Of a stretch of 64,000 nt of DNA, positions 1 through 8,546 are shown piece after piece. Numbering within the stretch: position 1 is the stretch's first letter; each line of letters starts with the position of its first letter. The notes under the pieces were generated by a model, which did no database searches, was not told where the DNA came from, and saw nothing but the letters and a program-made list of their open reading frames with translations. A program made the translations under genes and the position numbers. The stretch is taken from assembly GCF_000981035.1 (NCBI RefSeq), contig NZ_LAYJ01000076.1:1-64000 (forward strand). Direction: 5' to 3'. This stretch comes from Christensenella hongkongensis. Its GTDB lineage: Bacteria; Bacillota; Clostridia; Christensenellales; Christensenellaceae.

Positions 1-759
1 CCCGCCGTTAAGGTCCGCGTCCGCAATGAAAGCATTGAGTTTGTCCTCGATGACGCGTGGATTTTCACCATCCTGAATTGAAAGGATACCTTCGATGATA
101 ATATCTTTGCAGACCTGCTCTTCCTGGTTTTTTGCACGTAATTGCGACGCAATCGGATTGAACACAAGATTTGCAAAAAGCACGCCGTACAGCGTCGTGA
201 TCAGCGCCAGAGACATAGAAGGCCCGATGGTGTCCATGTCGCCGGTCAGGTTTTTAAGCATATTGATCAGTCCAATCAGCGTACCAACCATTCCAAATGC
301 GGGAGCTGCTTTTGATCCCGTTTCAAAAATCGAAATATAGTTGGAATGCCGCTCGTCCATAAAATACGACTCTGTCTCCATCATGCTTTTGACAAGCTCC
401 GGATCAGTACCGTCAAGAATCAGCATCACACCGTTTTTGATAAACGGATCATTGATATCGGCAAGCTTATCCTCCAGTGCCAGCAGTCCGTTTTTTCGCG
501 CGATATTCGCCATCTCAATAATTTCCGCAACCTGCTTGGAATAATCGGTATCGCTTTTTTTGATCGCAATTTTGATCAGCGTCGGTATTTTTTTCATATC
601 CGCCATCGGATATGCTGCAATAATAGCTCCGATCGTACCGCCCGCAACGATTGCAAAAGATCCAAGATCCAGAAAATTTCCAACCGAGCCACCGTTGGTC
701 ATACCGATTGCCGCTGTTACAAATCCTATAACGATGCCTAAAATAATCGTAATGTTCAA
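1..759 (-). CDS. motA: Flagellar stator protein MotA (3' end cut by window)
   Basis: MotA forms, with MotB, the proton-conducting stator that drives flagellar rotation from the cytoplasmic membrane. The reading frame opens with TTG at 759-757 behind an AGAGGTG ribosome-binding site. It encodes at least 253 residues starting MNITIILGIVIGF. Four hydrophobic segments are visible, together with the family's PAFGMVGTLIGLI motif and a charged cytoplasmic loop (MDERHSNYI) that in MotA contacts FliG. It is the last visible gene of the leftward operon. The reading frame is still open at base 1, so only a few C-terminal residues are missing, judging from the usual length of about 260-270. motB should lie just outside the window. 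Confidence 0.93.
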   Translation of the reverse strand, partial: MNITIILGIVIGFVTAAIGMTNGGSVGNFLDLGSFAIVAGGTIGAIIAAYPMADMKKIPTLIKIAIKKSDTDYSKQVAEIIEMANIARKNGLLALEDKLADINDPFIKNGVMLILDGTDPELVKSMMETESYFMDERHSNYISIFETGSKAAPAFGMVGTLIGLINMLKNLTGDMDTIGPSMSLALITTLYGVLFANLVFNPIASQLRAKNQEEQVCKDIIIEGILSIQDGENPRVIEDKLNAFIADADLNGG

Positions 760-802
760 GCCTATACACCTCTTGCCAGTCCTGTGTTTGTTCTAAGGTC
801 TG

Positions 803-1027
803 CTACCCTTCCTGTTCCAAATTCTTCGCCACTACCCTGGGCAAACCCAAATAGATCCTTTGTTTGTACTCCACGATTTCATCTACAATTTCGGACGGCT
901 TCTCCAGCACCAGGATTTTTTTTCCTGATGCCAGAGTAATCAGCGTGTCCGGAATGGTTTCGATCAAATCAATGGCTTCCGCGTTTACCATAAAGTGTTC
1001 GCCACTTATTTTAGAAACCTCAATCAT
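803..1027 (-). CDS. flbD: Flagellar protein FlbD / SwrD
   Basis: A 74-residue FlbD-family protein (SwrD in Bacillus), known in Firmicutes to raise flagellar torque through the stators. The family pattern is seen: an N-terminal MIEVSKISGEHFMVN, then a short beta-rich core with a D-T-L-I-T-L stretch. It sits between flgE and motA, the usual place for this gene in clostridial flagellar operons. The short gaps on both sides indicate cotranscription. Confidence 0.9.
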   Translation of the reverse strand: MIEVSKISGEHFMVNAEAIDLIETIPDTLITLASGKKILVLEKPSEIVDEIVEYKQRIYLGLPRVVAKNLEQEG

Positions 1028-1038
1028 ACTTTATTCCT

Positions 1039-2313
1039 TTACCGTTTCAGGTTTACCAGTTCCTCCAGCATGGAATCCGTGGTGGTTATGATCCTTGAGT
1101 TCGCCTGAAATCCCCTTTGCGTGGTGATCATATTGACCATCTCCTCTGAAAGGTCTACGTTTGACATTTCAAGGGACGAAGGCGTGATGCTGCCCGTGCC
1201 GCCCGCGCCCGCGAGGTTATAGGATACGCGGCCCGTATTCGCAGTAGATGCGTAGAGGTTCGTCGCGACCTTTTCAAGCCCCTCCACATTTGGGAAGTTA
1301 GCAAGCGCCACATACCCAAGCACTACTTTTTCTCCCTTTGCCATCGTCTGTGCGCCGGGAATCGGCTGTCCGTCAGGGCCAATCGGAATCCCTTCCTTCT
1401 TGAGCTGTGCAATCACCGCTCCTTCCTCGTTGATCGTTACGTTTTCATACACGTCCTGGTCAATGATGATATCCCCAAGGCGGTTTCCCGCAGTAAACGT
1501 ATCGTTGTTCTTTACCTCAACGCGCATATTGTCAATCACTGTGCTGAGATCTGAATAAACAGACGTGTTGAAGTCTCCTGCGGCCACGTTTGCAAGGGCG
1601 TTAAACTCAAGCTTTCCGAAACCCGTATCAAGATGGTAGGTATCTCCCGCGGTCAATGCTGTCGCATCCGTTCCGTCCGCCGCCTTGATTTTCAGGTTGC
1701 TCTGCAGGATACCGTTTTTATACATATTGACGGTTCCGTCCGCCTGCGCTTCAAACGTATAACTTCCGGCAGGCTGTGATTTTGCCGTTGCCGCATCCGG
1801 CGTCCATTTGAAGGTGTCATATTTCCCTGCAACCTGCGTATCGTTGGTTATGCCCACCGTAGTCGATGCGTCCCCGGCCGTGCCCTGCTGATAGATCGCG
1901 TTATATCCCTGAACAAAATATCCGCTGGGGCTTACGAGGCTGCCGTTGCTTGAAACAGACAGGTTGCCCGCACGCGAATACCGCTCTCCCGCGCCGGTAC
2001 GAAGCACAAAATATCCGTCCCCGCTGATTGCAAGGTCCAGCGTATTTCCTGTATACTGCGCCGCGCCCGGGGTATGCTTGATTACGATCGAATTAACGTT
2101 TACGCCAAGCCCTACCTGTTGTGCATTAATACCGCCCTGCGTTGCCGAAGGCGCAGACGCTGGGGTTACCGTTTCGCTGTAAAGGTCTGCGAAATTCGCC
2201 GCGCTTTTCTTAAAACCAAGTGTGTTTACATTTGCAATATTGTTACCAATTACGTCCATTCGGGTCTGGTGTGTCTTCAAACCAGTTACGCCCGAAAAAA
2301 GTGCTCTCATCAT
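1039..2313 (-). CDS. flgE: Flagellar hook protein FlgE
   Basis: Structural protein of the flagellar hook, 424 residues. The N-terminus (MRALFSGVTGLKTHQTRMD, then VIGNNIANVNTLGFKK) is the classic flagellar rod/hook motif. The C-terminus (SNVDLSEEMVNMITTQRG) is the matching coiled-coil end. The middle (about 130-330) is the variable surface-exposed part. Two adjacent ATG codons are available; AAGGAGG lies 9 nt before the first. It is preceded by flgD, the hook-capping scaffold, as expected for hook assembly. Confidence 0.95.
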   Translation of the reverse strand: MMRALFSGVTGLKTHQTRMDVIGNNIANVNTLGFKKSAANFADLYSETVTPASAPSATQGGINAQQVGLGVNVNSIVIKHTPGAAQYTGNTLDLAISGDGYFVLRTGAGERYSRAGNLSVSSNGSLVSPSGYFVQGYNAIYQQGTAGDASTTVGITNDTQVAGKYDTFKWTPDAATAKSQPAGSYTFEAQADGTVNMYKNGILQSNLKIKAADGTDATALTAGDTYHLDTGFGKLEFNALANVAAGDFNTSVYSDLSTVIDNMRVEVKNNDTFTAGNRLGDIIIDQDVYENVTINEEGAVIAQLKKEGIPIGPDGQPIPGAQTMAKGEKVVLGYVALANFPNVEGLEKVATNLYASTANTGRVSYNLAGAGGTGSITPSSLEMSNVDLSEEMVNMITTQRGFQANSRIITTTDSMLEELVNLKR

Positions 2314-2449
2314 AATGAGCTGCCTCCTTAGTATGCTGTCTCTATGTCAATTATTGTTGTATCCATCATTATTATCCCTGCCATCATTGCAAATAATGTG
2401 GTACCTGCTGTACTTCCATATATCCGTCACATCCGTATGCGTCAGTCTA

Positions 2450-3121
2450 TTAACCGATTTTTGTGATATATGAAACAGGGACTTCCTCTCCCTTAACGGT
2501 ATTTCCATCCGCATCCACCGTATCCTTGAGCTTCGCGTAGAGTTCACCTGTGTTCTTGATCGTGATATACTCTACCTCGCCCTTTACGGTTACCTTTTGA
2601 GGTGTGATTGCGCCTGTAGCCTCATCCTTCACATCTTTTACGATCGTTGCTTCGACCGTTTTGCCGATCAGGTTCGCCGCCTGCGAAGTAAGCGCATTGG
2701 AATCCATTCCATTGTCGTACGTCGCCGTTACCGCACTGAGCGGCACATAGAAATCGCCAACCATCAGGTATTCCTTGCCTCCCTGGCTGGCTACCCCGCC
2801 CACTTTTCCGTAGACCTGCTGCTGCGTGCCGTTTTCATCTGTCACATTCCCAAGAATATATTTGCCAATCAGGGAATATGCCTGTGAGCTTGAAAACGAC
2901 TGGTTCAAATTCTGCATTTGTGTCAATGAATTAAACTGAGCCATTTGTGCGATAAAGTCCGTATCCTCCATCGGCTGGAGCGGATCCTGGTTTGCGAGCT
3001 GTACTGCAATCAGCTGCAAAAATTCCTGTTCCCCAAGCTCGCTTGAAGGCGTTCTCTTGTTCGCGTTTACGGGACCGTTCGTTCCGCCCGTCGTTGGTGT
3101 TACTGCACTCGTATTTGCCAT
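2450..3121 (-). CDS. flgD: Flagellar hook assembly scaffold FlgD
   Basis: Hook-capping protein needed to polymerise FlgE. The N-terminal half carries the family signature: FLQLIAVQLANQDPLQP at about residues 34-50, followed by a Q-rich segment. The C-terminal part is beta-rich and ends PVSYITKIG. At 223 residues it is a normal FlgD length. It lies between fliK and flgE, and the 136-bp gap before flgE is the widest inside the operon's left half. Confidence 0.94.
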   Translation of the reverse strand: MANTSAVTPTTGGTNGPVNANKRTPSSELGEQEFLQLIAVQLANQDPLQPMEDTDFIAQMAQFNSLTQMQNLNQSFSSSQAYSLIGKYILGNVTDENGTQQQVYGKVGGVASQGGKEYLMVGDFYVPLSAVTATYDNGMDSNALTSQAANLIGKTVEATIVKDVKDEATGAITPQKVTVKGEVEYITIKNTGELYAKLKDTVDADGNTVKGEEVPVSYITKIG

Positions 3122-3165
3122 AATTACTCAAACAATCCTTTCAAAATTACTGTTTTCTTGCGTTT

Positions 3166-4371
3166 CTAAGCACTAAATTCCACAGAACCTCCCTGCTCTG
3201 CAAGTACATCGTAATAAGACAGATTGTCGTAAAACGCTGTTGCACTCTCGATGCTTTCCTGCGCCCCTCCGTGGCCGCCTCCCTTTGTTTCGTTCCATTG
3301 CCGCGATCCGCTGTTATCCTTGGAAGCAGAATCCGTCATCTGACCGTAGATCACTTCCATCTGAACCACATTGATGCCCTTATCCCGCAATGCTTCCTGC
3401 ATTGCCGTCATATCGCTTTGCATCACCTGCTGCACATCTTTGCTTGAAGTCATCAGCTTTGCCACAATACCTTTATCCTCTGCCGAAAGCAGAATCGAAA
3501 GTCCGCCCAAATGCTCCGGCTTCAACTGCAGGAAAAATTCCGTTTTTTCCTTTGTTACCGTGCTCTTGATTTGGTCAATCAGCTTTGGCAGCAATTCTTC
3601 CTTTTGCTGCACCTGTTGGTACTCCGGCTGCTGCTCTCCTGCAAGCTGGAACTCGACCTTGCCTTCTTTTGTGACGTTTGCGGTCATTGGAGACTGCAAT
3701 GCAGTTTTTTCACCGCCGCCCTGTTTTTCTTTGCTGCCAGCTTCTTCGCTTTCTCCTGAAACCGTTTCCTCAGGCTGCAATGCCGGGACGGCAAATGTTT
3801 GATCTGTTTTTCCGGAGCCTCCCGCTTGCTGTCGTACAATCGCGTCCGCTTCACTCAGCGCCTGCCGTACAAACGGCTCCGCCTCGCGGTCTACCAAAAC
3901 CGCAGCCTGCTCAGGCTCGCTGCTCGCTTTCTCCGGTTGCTTTCCAACCGCTGCATTCGCCTGACCGTCCAACACGTCAACCGCTTCCTGCAAAACAGGT
4001 TGTATCTGCTGCGGCAACGGTCCGGTCCGGTCCACTGCTTCAGCAGCAGGCATTGGCGTTGACTCCACCGTTTGCGCGTCCTGCGCCGGTATGCTTTCCA
4101 GCGGCAACGCTACGGCTGTTGCAACAAGGCCCGCCTGACCGGCGTCGGGTTGTTTCTCTTCAGGTTCCGCTTTTTCACCGGGCGCCTTTTGCACGACGTC
4201 ATCTTCCGTTTCTTCCGGCTCCTGAGCTGCAACGGAATCATCTTTTACGGTTTCCGCTTTCGAGCTGTTGGCTTTATCGAGCTCCTGTGCAAATCCATCG
4301 TCTGTTTTTCCGTTTTCCGGAACGGTCGCAGTGTTCACTACAAGCTCCGTTACGTTTGTTATCTTCATCAT
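3166..4371 (-). CDS. fliK: Flagellar hook-length control protein FliK
   Basis: FliK measures hook length and switches the export gate from hook to filament substrates. The protein is 401 residues. The first 270 are low-complexity, rich in E, A, P and Q, as is usual for the secreted ruler part. The conserved C-terminal Flg_hook domain starts near residue 277 (FFLQLKPEHLGGLSILL) and contains the KLMTSSKDVQQVMQ helix. AGGAGGTGAGAAAGG precedes two adjacent ATGs. It is found between the MotE-like gene and flgD. Confidence 0.92.
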   Translation of the reverse strand: MMKITNVTELVVNTATVPENGKTDDGFAQELDKANSSKAETVKDDSVAAQEPEETEDDVVQKAPGEKAEPEEKQPDAGQAGLVATAVALPLESIPAQDAQTVESTPMPAAEAVDRTGPLPQQIQPVLQEAVDVLDGQANAAVGKQPEKASSEPEQAAVLVDREAEPFVRQALSEADAIVRQQAGGSGKTDQTFAVPALQPEETVSGESEEAGSKEKQGGGEKTALQSPMTANVTKEGKVEFQLAGEQQPEYQQVQQKEELLPKLIDQIKSTVTKEKTEFFLQLKPEHLGGLSILLSAEDKGIVAKLMTSSKDVQQVMQSDMTAMQEALRDKGINVVQMEVIYGQMTDSASKDNSGSRQWNETKGGGHGGAQESIESATAFYDNLSYYDVLAEQGGSVEFSA

Positions 4372-4414
4372 CCTTTCTCACCTCCTTTCCTTACTTCTTT
4401 TATTTCAATGAGAA

Positions 4415-4987
4415 TCATTGATTCATTTGCTGCGCCACGCTGCCCGCCTTTGCGGAATCCATAGCGCCCAGGATTTCAGCTGCTTTTTTCTGGTCCATCG
4501 CGCCCAGTACGCTTGCAATCCACTGGTCGCTGGCGACATTGTTAAAAATCCCCGCCGCCGCGTTCTTGTCCATATTTTCAAAAACGGAGGCAACCTCTTT
4601 GCCGGACGCTCCCTGCGTCGAGGTGCTCTTTGCGGCCTCCTGCGTCGTAAGCGCCGCTTCCCGCTCGTTTAACTGCTTTTCCCTGGTAACAAGTTCCTGC
4701 TGCTTTTGCTCAAGCTCCTGTTTCCCCTGCTCGTACGCCGTCTTTTCGCTCAGCATCATTTCGTATTGCGAATCCTGGGAAATAAAAAACGAAATAACCT
4801 TTGTTTTCACGCCAAGAAGGTTAAAATAGTACATCGCGCCGCCACCCGCTATCAGTATGACCACAATAATCGCTGCTACGGCTTTCCCGCTCAGCTTTTT
4901 CTTTTTGCCTTTCGGCCCCTCTTCCTGCGGTATTCCCTGTATTCTGTTATTTTCCTGCGCCGCTGCACGACTGTTATTCACCGCCAC
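4415..4987 (-). CDS. MotE-like flagellar coiled-coil membrane protein
   Basis: A 190-residue protein starting at GTG (4987-4985) behind GGAGAAAGAC. It has a basic cytoplasmic N-terminus (KGKKKK), one membrane span (about 35-58, AVAAIIVVILIAGGGAMYYF), a long coiled coil (about 80-120) and a C-terminal MgtE_N-like helical repeat (VFENMDKNAAAGIFNN, then LGAMDQKKAAEILGAM). This layout and position, between fliJ and fliK, match the MotE/YlxF/FlbB family. In other bacteria such proteins act as chaperones or scaffolds of stator or export parts. The exact role here is inferred. Confidence 0.8.
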   Translation of the reverse strand: MAVNNSRAAAQENNRIQGIPQEEGPKGKKKKLSGKAVAAIIVVILIAGGGAMYYFNLLGVKTKVISFFISQDSQYEMMLSEKTAYEQGKQELEQKQQELVTREKQLNEREAALTTQEAAKSTSTQGASGKEVASVFENMDKNAAAGIFNNVASDQWIASVLGAMDQKKAAEILGAMDSAKAGSVAQQMNQ

Positions 4988-5006
4988 GTCTTTCTCCGTT
5001 CCCCGC

Positions 5007-5453
5007 TTAAATCGCCAGTGTTTCCGCTTTTGCCTGCATGAAGTCTTCTATGAGCTTATCATTATCCTTCTGGATCTCCGCCTTATATTCCTCAAGCTGC
5101 TCCTCGCGCATCCGTTCGAGCACCTTCTGCTCGTTCATCAGGCGCGCAAGCTGCTTCCTGCATTCCTCTATTTTTATATTGCAGTCCGCAATTTCGCGGT
5201 CTTTCCTGCTCATTTCAACGCTCAGGTACTGGAAATATTCCCCAAACATTTTTACTTCCGTCATACTCATTCCAGTCTTGCATTTCCTGCAATAAACCGC
5301 TTGTTGTCCATCGTAGGTTTGCTGCATGTCCACCCGCTGCGTTTGCAGTCCGGTCATCACCTTGTCAAGCCCCTTCAGTTCAACCCTTTTCTGGTTTTCC
5401 TCCGACTGCTTTACGTCGTATAGCTTATGTAGTGTAAACACAAATTTTTTCAT
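5007..5453 (-). CDS. fliJ: Flagellar export chaperone FliJ
   Basis: A 148-residue, almost wholly helical, charged coiled-coil protein beginning MKKFVFTLHKLYDVKQ, the typical FliJ N-terminus. FliJ is the central stalk of the flagellar export ATPase and escorts export chaperones to FlhA. It directly follows fliI (4 bp gap), the conserved order. It contains a CRKCK cluster near residues 55-59, which is not a general FliJ feature. Confidence 0.88.
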   Translation of the reverse strand: MKKFVFTLHKLYDVKQSEENQKRVELKGLDKVMTGLQTQRVDMQQTYDGQQAVYCRKCKTGMSMTEVKMFGEYFQYLSVEMSRKDREIADCNIKIEECRKQLARLMNEQKVLERMREEQLEEYKAEIQKDNDKLIEDFMQAKAETLAI

Positions 5454-5457
5454 CGCA

Positions 5458-6783
5458 TTACTCCATCGTGCCTGCCGTTATCTCCCGCAGCCTCTCGATC
5501 GTTTCCTCAAATGTGGAACCTTCCCCGATCTCCTGTCTTAAAAATCCAAGAATCGGTTCGTGCAGGTTAATCGCCGTATCGATCCCTGGGTTCGCTCCCT
5601 GCTTGTAGGCGCCAATGCTGATCAGGTCCTGCACCGCGTTGTATTCCGACATCATGTTTTTGACATATCCCGCCATCTTCCGGTGCTCCGGCGTAACGAT
5701 ATCCGTCATAAGCCTGCTTACGCTCGCCAATATGTCAATCGCCGGATACTGGTTGTTGTTTGCGAGCTTCCTGGAAAGTACAAAGTGTCCGTCCAGAATG
5801 CCCCGCACCGTATCTGAAATCGGTTCGTTGAGGTCGTCGCCCTCTACAAGTACCGTGTAAATCCCCGTAATACTGCCCTTCTGTGACGTACCCGACCGCT
5901 CCAAAAGCTTTGGAAGCATCGAATACACGGAAGGCGGAAACCCACGCGATACCGGCGGCTCGCCCACCGTCATTCCAATTTCACGCTGCGCCATCGCAAA
6001 ACGCGTCAGGGAATCCATCATCAGCATCACTTTATATCCCATATCGCGGAAATATTCGGCGATCGCCGTTCCTACGAGTGCGGATTTCAAACGGAGCAAA
6101 GCGGGCTGGTCCGAGGTTGCCACTACCAGTACAGACTTTTTGAGCCCCTCTTCCTTCAGGTCCTTTTCCATAAAGTCAAGGACTTCCCTGCCACGTTCTC
6201 CCACGAGAGTAATTACGTTGATATCCGCACTTGCGCGCCGCGCTATCATTCCCAGCAGAGTGCTCTTCCCGACGCCGCTTCCCGCGAATATCCCTATCCT
6301 CTGCCCCTGCCCCATGGTAAGAAGCCCGTCAATCGCCCGTACGCCAAGAGGCAGAATTTCCTTAATGCGTACCCGCTCAAGCGGATTGGGCGGCATATTC
6401 TCAACCGGATAATGCCCGTCTGTCACGACGGGGCCTTTTCCGTCCATCGGCCTTCCGAGTGCGTCAAGCACTCTTCCCCTCAAGCCTTCTCCTACCGCCA
6501 CCTTATATTCGGTGCCTGTTGCAACCACTTTATTTCCCGCGCCGATGCCCGAAACATTTCCAAAGGGCATCAGCACCACATTCTCATCCTTAAATCCAAC
6601 CACCTCGGCCAGAACCTCTTCGCCGCCGCTGTGTGGAAATATTTTGCAGATATCCCCCATTTTGACCATAGGGCCTTTGGACTCTATCGTCATGCCGACT
6701 ACCTTTTTTACGGTGCCGCTCATCTCCAAAAGATTCGCGTGGTCGATCACCTGCTTCAATTTTTTGATTCTGTCTTCCAGCAT
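5458..6783 (-). CDS. fliI: Flagellum-specific ATPase FliI
   Basis: Hexameric ATPase of the flagellar type III export apparatus, 441 residues, the normal length. The Walker A motif GIFAGSGVGKSTLLG lies near residue 165. The Walker B region reads GYKVMLMMDSLTRFAMAQRE, followed by the GEPPVSRGFPPSVYSMLP signature of the FliI/F1-beta family. It starts two bases after the fliH stop, so it is probably translationally coupled to fliH. Confidence 0.97.
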   Translation of the reverse strand: MLEDRIKKLKQVIDHANLLEMSGTVKKVVGMTIESKGPMVKMGDICKIFPHSGGEEVLAEVVGFKDENVVLMPFGNVSGIGAGNKVVATGTEYKVAVGEGLRGRVLDALGRPMDGKGPVVTDGHYPVENMPPNPLERVRIKEILPLGVRAIDGLLTMGQGQRIGIFAGSGVGKSTLLGMIARRASADINVITLVGERGREVLDFMEKDLKEEGLKKSVLVVATSDQPALLRLKSALVGTAIAEYFRDMGYKVMLMMDSLTRFAMAQREIGMTVGEPPVSRGFPPSVYSMLPKLLERSGTSQKGSITGIYTVLVEGDDLNEPISDTVRGILDGHFVLSRKLANNNQYPAIDILASVSRLMTDIVTPEHRKMAGYVKNMMSEYNAVQDLISIGAYKQGANPGIDTAINLHEPILGFLRQEIGEGSTFEETIERLREITAGTME

Positions 6784-6785
6784 TT

Positions 6786-7535
6786 TCAGCCTACTTCACG
6801 CAGCGCGTATCCCATTCTCTTAAGCTGCGTCCTTACGCCGGAACGTATTGTCCCGTACTCTGTTTCGATTACGCAGTCTCCCTTTTGCAGGGATAAATCC
6901 TGCTTTACCGTAATTCCGAAATTTCTCAGCTCTGTCACATATTCTTCTTCTTTTGCAAACAGATACTCATATTCGTGCTTGCTGACCTTTAAAATCATAT
7001 CGCTATCGCTTTGTACCCTGGAAAGCGTATCGTTAAGTACATTCAGGAAGGCTTCCTCAGACTGGTCAAGCTTCTGCTTTACGATGTGCTCCGCAATGTA
7101 AAGGCTGATATCGAGCACGCTCTCTTCAACCCCGTCCATCATCTGCTCCTTTGCACGCACAAGCGTCATCAACGCCTGCTCCGCGGCTTCCTTTTCCTTC
7201 TGTCGTTCCGTTGCCGCAGCTTCCGCCGCGCCGGAAAGCCCGTCCTGATATCCCTGGGCCTGGGCGTCCCTGCGTATTTGTTCAGCCTGCTCCTGCGCCC
7301 CCGCGATGATCAGTTCCGCCTGTTTCTTTGCCTTTTGTATTTCAGCCTCAAGCCGCGCAAGCTCGCTTTGTTTTTTCTCTGCCGGGGAAGCGTCCGGTTC
7401 TTCCTGCTCCTGCGTTATTTCTTCCTCCTGAAAAGTGGAAACCAACTCCACGAGGTCCTCCAGCTTTGGCAGTTCAACCATCTCTGCCGAATATGTATCC
7501 TCTGCCGTCAGAGAATGCTTATCAATCCTAAACAA
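6786..7535 (-). CDS. fliH: Flagellar assembly protein FliH
   Basis: Stator-like regulator of the export ATPase FliI. I place the start at TTG 7535-7533: GGAGG lies 9 nt upstream, inside the end of fliG, and the two genes overlap by 8 bp. That gives 249 residues; an ATG at 7481 is the alternative. The frame stays open to an ATG at 7604, but that reading would overlap fliG by 77 bp. The protein has a long charged coiled coil rich in EQEE and AEIQKAKKQAE (about 60-140) and a C-terminal V-type ATPase E-subunit-like domain (VLDISLYIAEHIVKQKL), as in FliH. Confidence 0.88.
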   Translation of the reverse strand: MFRIDKHSLTAEDTYSAEMVELPKLEDLVELVSTFQEEEITQEQEEPDASPAEKKQSELARLEAEIQKAKKQAELIIAGAQEQAEQIRRDAQAQGYQDGLSGAAEAAATERQKEKEAAEQALMTLVRAKEQMMDGVEESVLDISLYIAEHIVKQKLDQSEEAFLNVLNDTLSRVQSDSDMILKVSKHEYEYLFAKEEEYVTELRNFGITVKQDLSLQKGDCVIETEYGTIRSGVRTQLKRMGYALREVG

Positions 7536-8535
7536 TGAGTTCTTCCTCCGCTCCGCCTCTTGCAATCTCGATCTCGCCCGCATCTTCGAGCTTCCTGATC
7601 GCATTTACAATCGTCTGCTGCGCCTGCTCTACATCGCGTACGCGTACAGGTCCCATGTATTCCATATTTTCCACAATCATATCGTGCAGGCGCTTGGAAA
7701 TATTCGCGAAAATCTTCTCTGCGATTTCCTCGCTCGCTCCCTTGAGCGCCATGGTGAGAACATCGTTGTCGATCTCTTTGAGCGTTTTTTGCAGATCCAC
7801 GTCCGTAAGCTTGACAATATCCTCAAATACAAACATCTTCCGGTGGATTTCGTCGGCAAGCTCGGGATTATCCATCTCAATTTTGTCGAGTATGCTTTTC
7901 TCCGTACTCCTGTCGATTGCGTTAAGCATCTCAACAATCGTATCCACGCCGCCAACCGAAGTGTTCTCTTCCTGCCCGATACTGCTGATTTTGTATTCCA
8001 GTATCTTTTCTGCTTCCCGGATATATTCCATGGAAACAACGCTCATATTCGCGATCCGCTCAACGACCTTCGCCTGGTTTTCTTCAGGCAGCAGCGCCAG
8101 AATGTTTGCAGACTTTTCCGGTTCCAAATAGGAAAGGATCAGCGCAATGGTCTGCGGATGCTCGTTCTGGATAAAATTACTGACCTGCGTTGGATCGGCG
8201 CGTCTTACAAAGTCAAACGGCCTTACCTGCAATGCTGCCGAAAGCTTGCCGATCAACTCGTCCGCCCTGTCCCCGCCAACCGCTTTTACAAGAACGTCGC
8301 GCGCATAATCGATCCCGCCTTCCGAAATATATTTTTGTGTGACGCAAAGATCGTAAAATTCCGATATCACTTCATCGCGCGTTTCCTTGTCAAAGGCGCG
8401 CAAGCCTGTAATGCTCAGCGTCAACTGCTCTATTTCATCATCGGTCAGGTGTTTATATATTTTTGAGGAAAAGTCTTTCCCCAGAGCCACCATGAGGATC
8501 GCCGCTTTTTCCTTGGGCATCAAATTTTCAGTCAA
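7528..8535 (-). CDS. fliG: Flagellar motor switch protein FliG
   Basis: Rotor protein that couples FliF to the switch complex and receives torque from MotA. It is 335 residues, and all three FliG domains are recognisable. The middle-domain EHPQ motif (NEHPQTIALILSYL) lies near residue 128. The C-terminal torque helix has conserved charges (EIDNDVLTMALKGA, then KIFANISKR). The start is TTG (8535-8533) behind AGGGGGGA. It follows fliF by 11 bp, the universal order. Confidence 0.97.
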   Translation of the reverse strand: MTENLMPKEKAAILMVALGKDFSSKIYKHLTDDEIEQLTLSITGLRAFDKETRDEVISEFYDLCVTQKYISEGGIDYARDVLVKAVGGDRADELIGKLSAALQVRPFDFVRRADPTQVSNFIQNEHPQTIALILSYLEPEKSANILALLPEENQAKVVERIANMSVVSMEYIREAEKILEYKISSIGQEENTSVGGVDTIVEMLNAIDRSTEKSILDKIEMDNPELADEIHRKMFVFEDIVKLTDVDLQKTLKEIDNDVLTMALKGASEEIAEKIFANISKRLHDMIVENMEYMGPVRVRDVEQAQQTIVNAIRKLEDAGEIEIARGGAEEELIV

Positions 8536-8546
8536 AGCAATCCCCC

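Noticed and set aside
515-769. 84-codon minus-strand frame overlapping the motA start
   Set aside because: It is out of frame with motA, which begins at TTG 759 and has the conserved MotA motifs.
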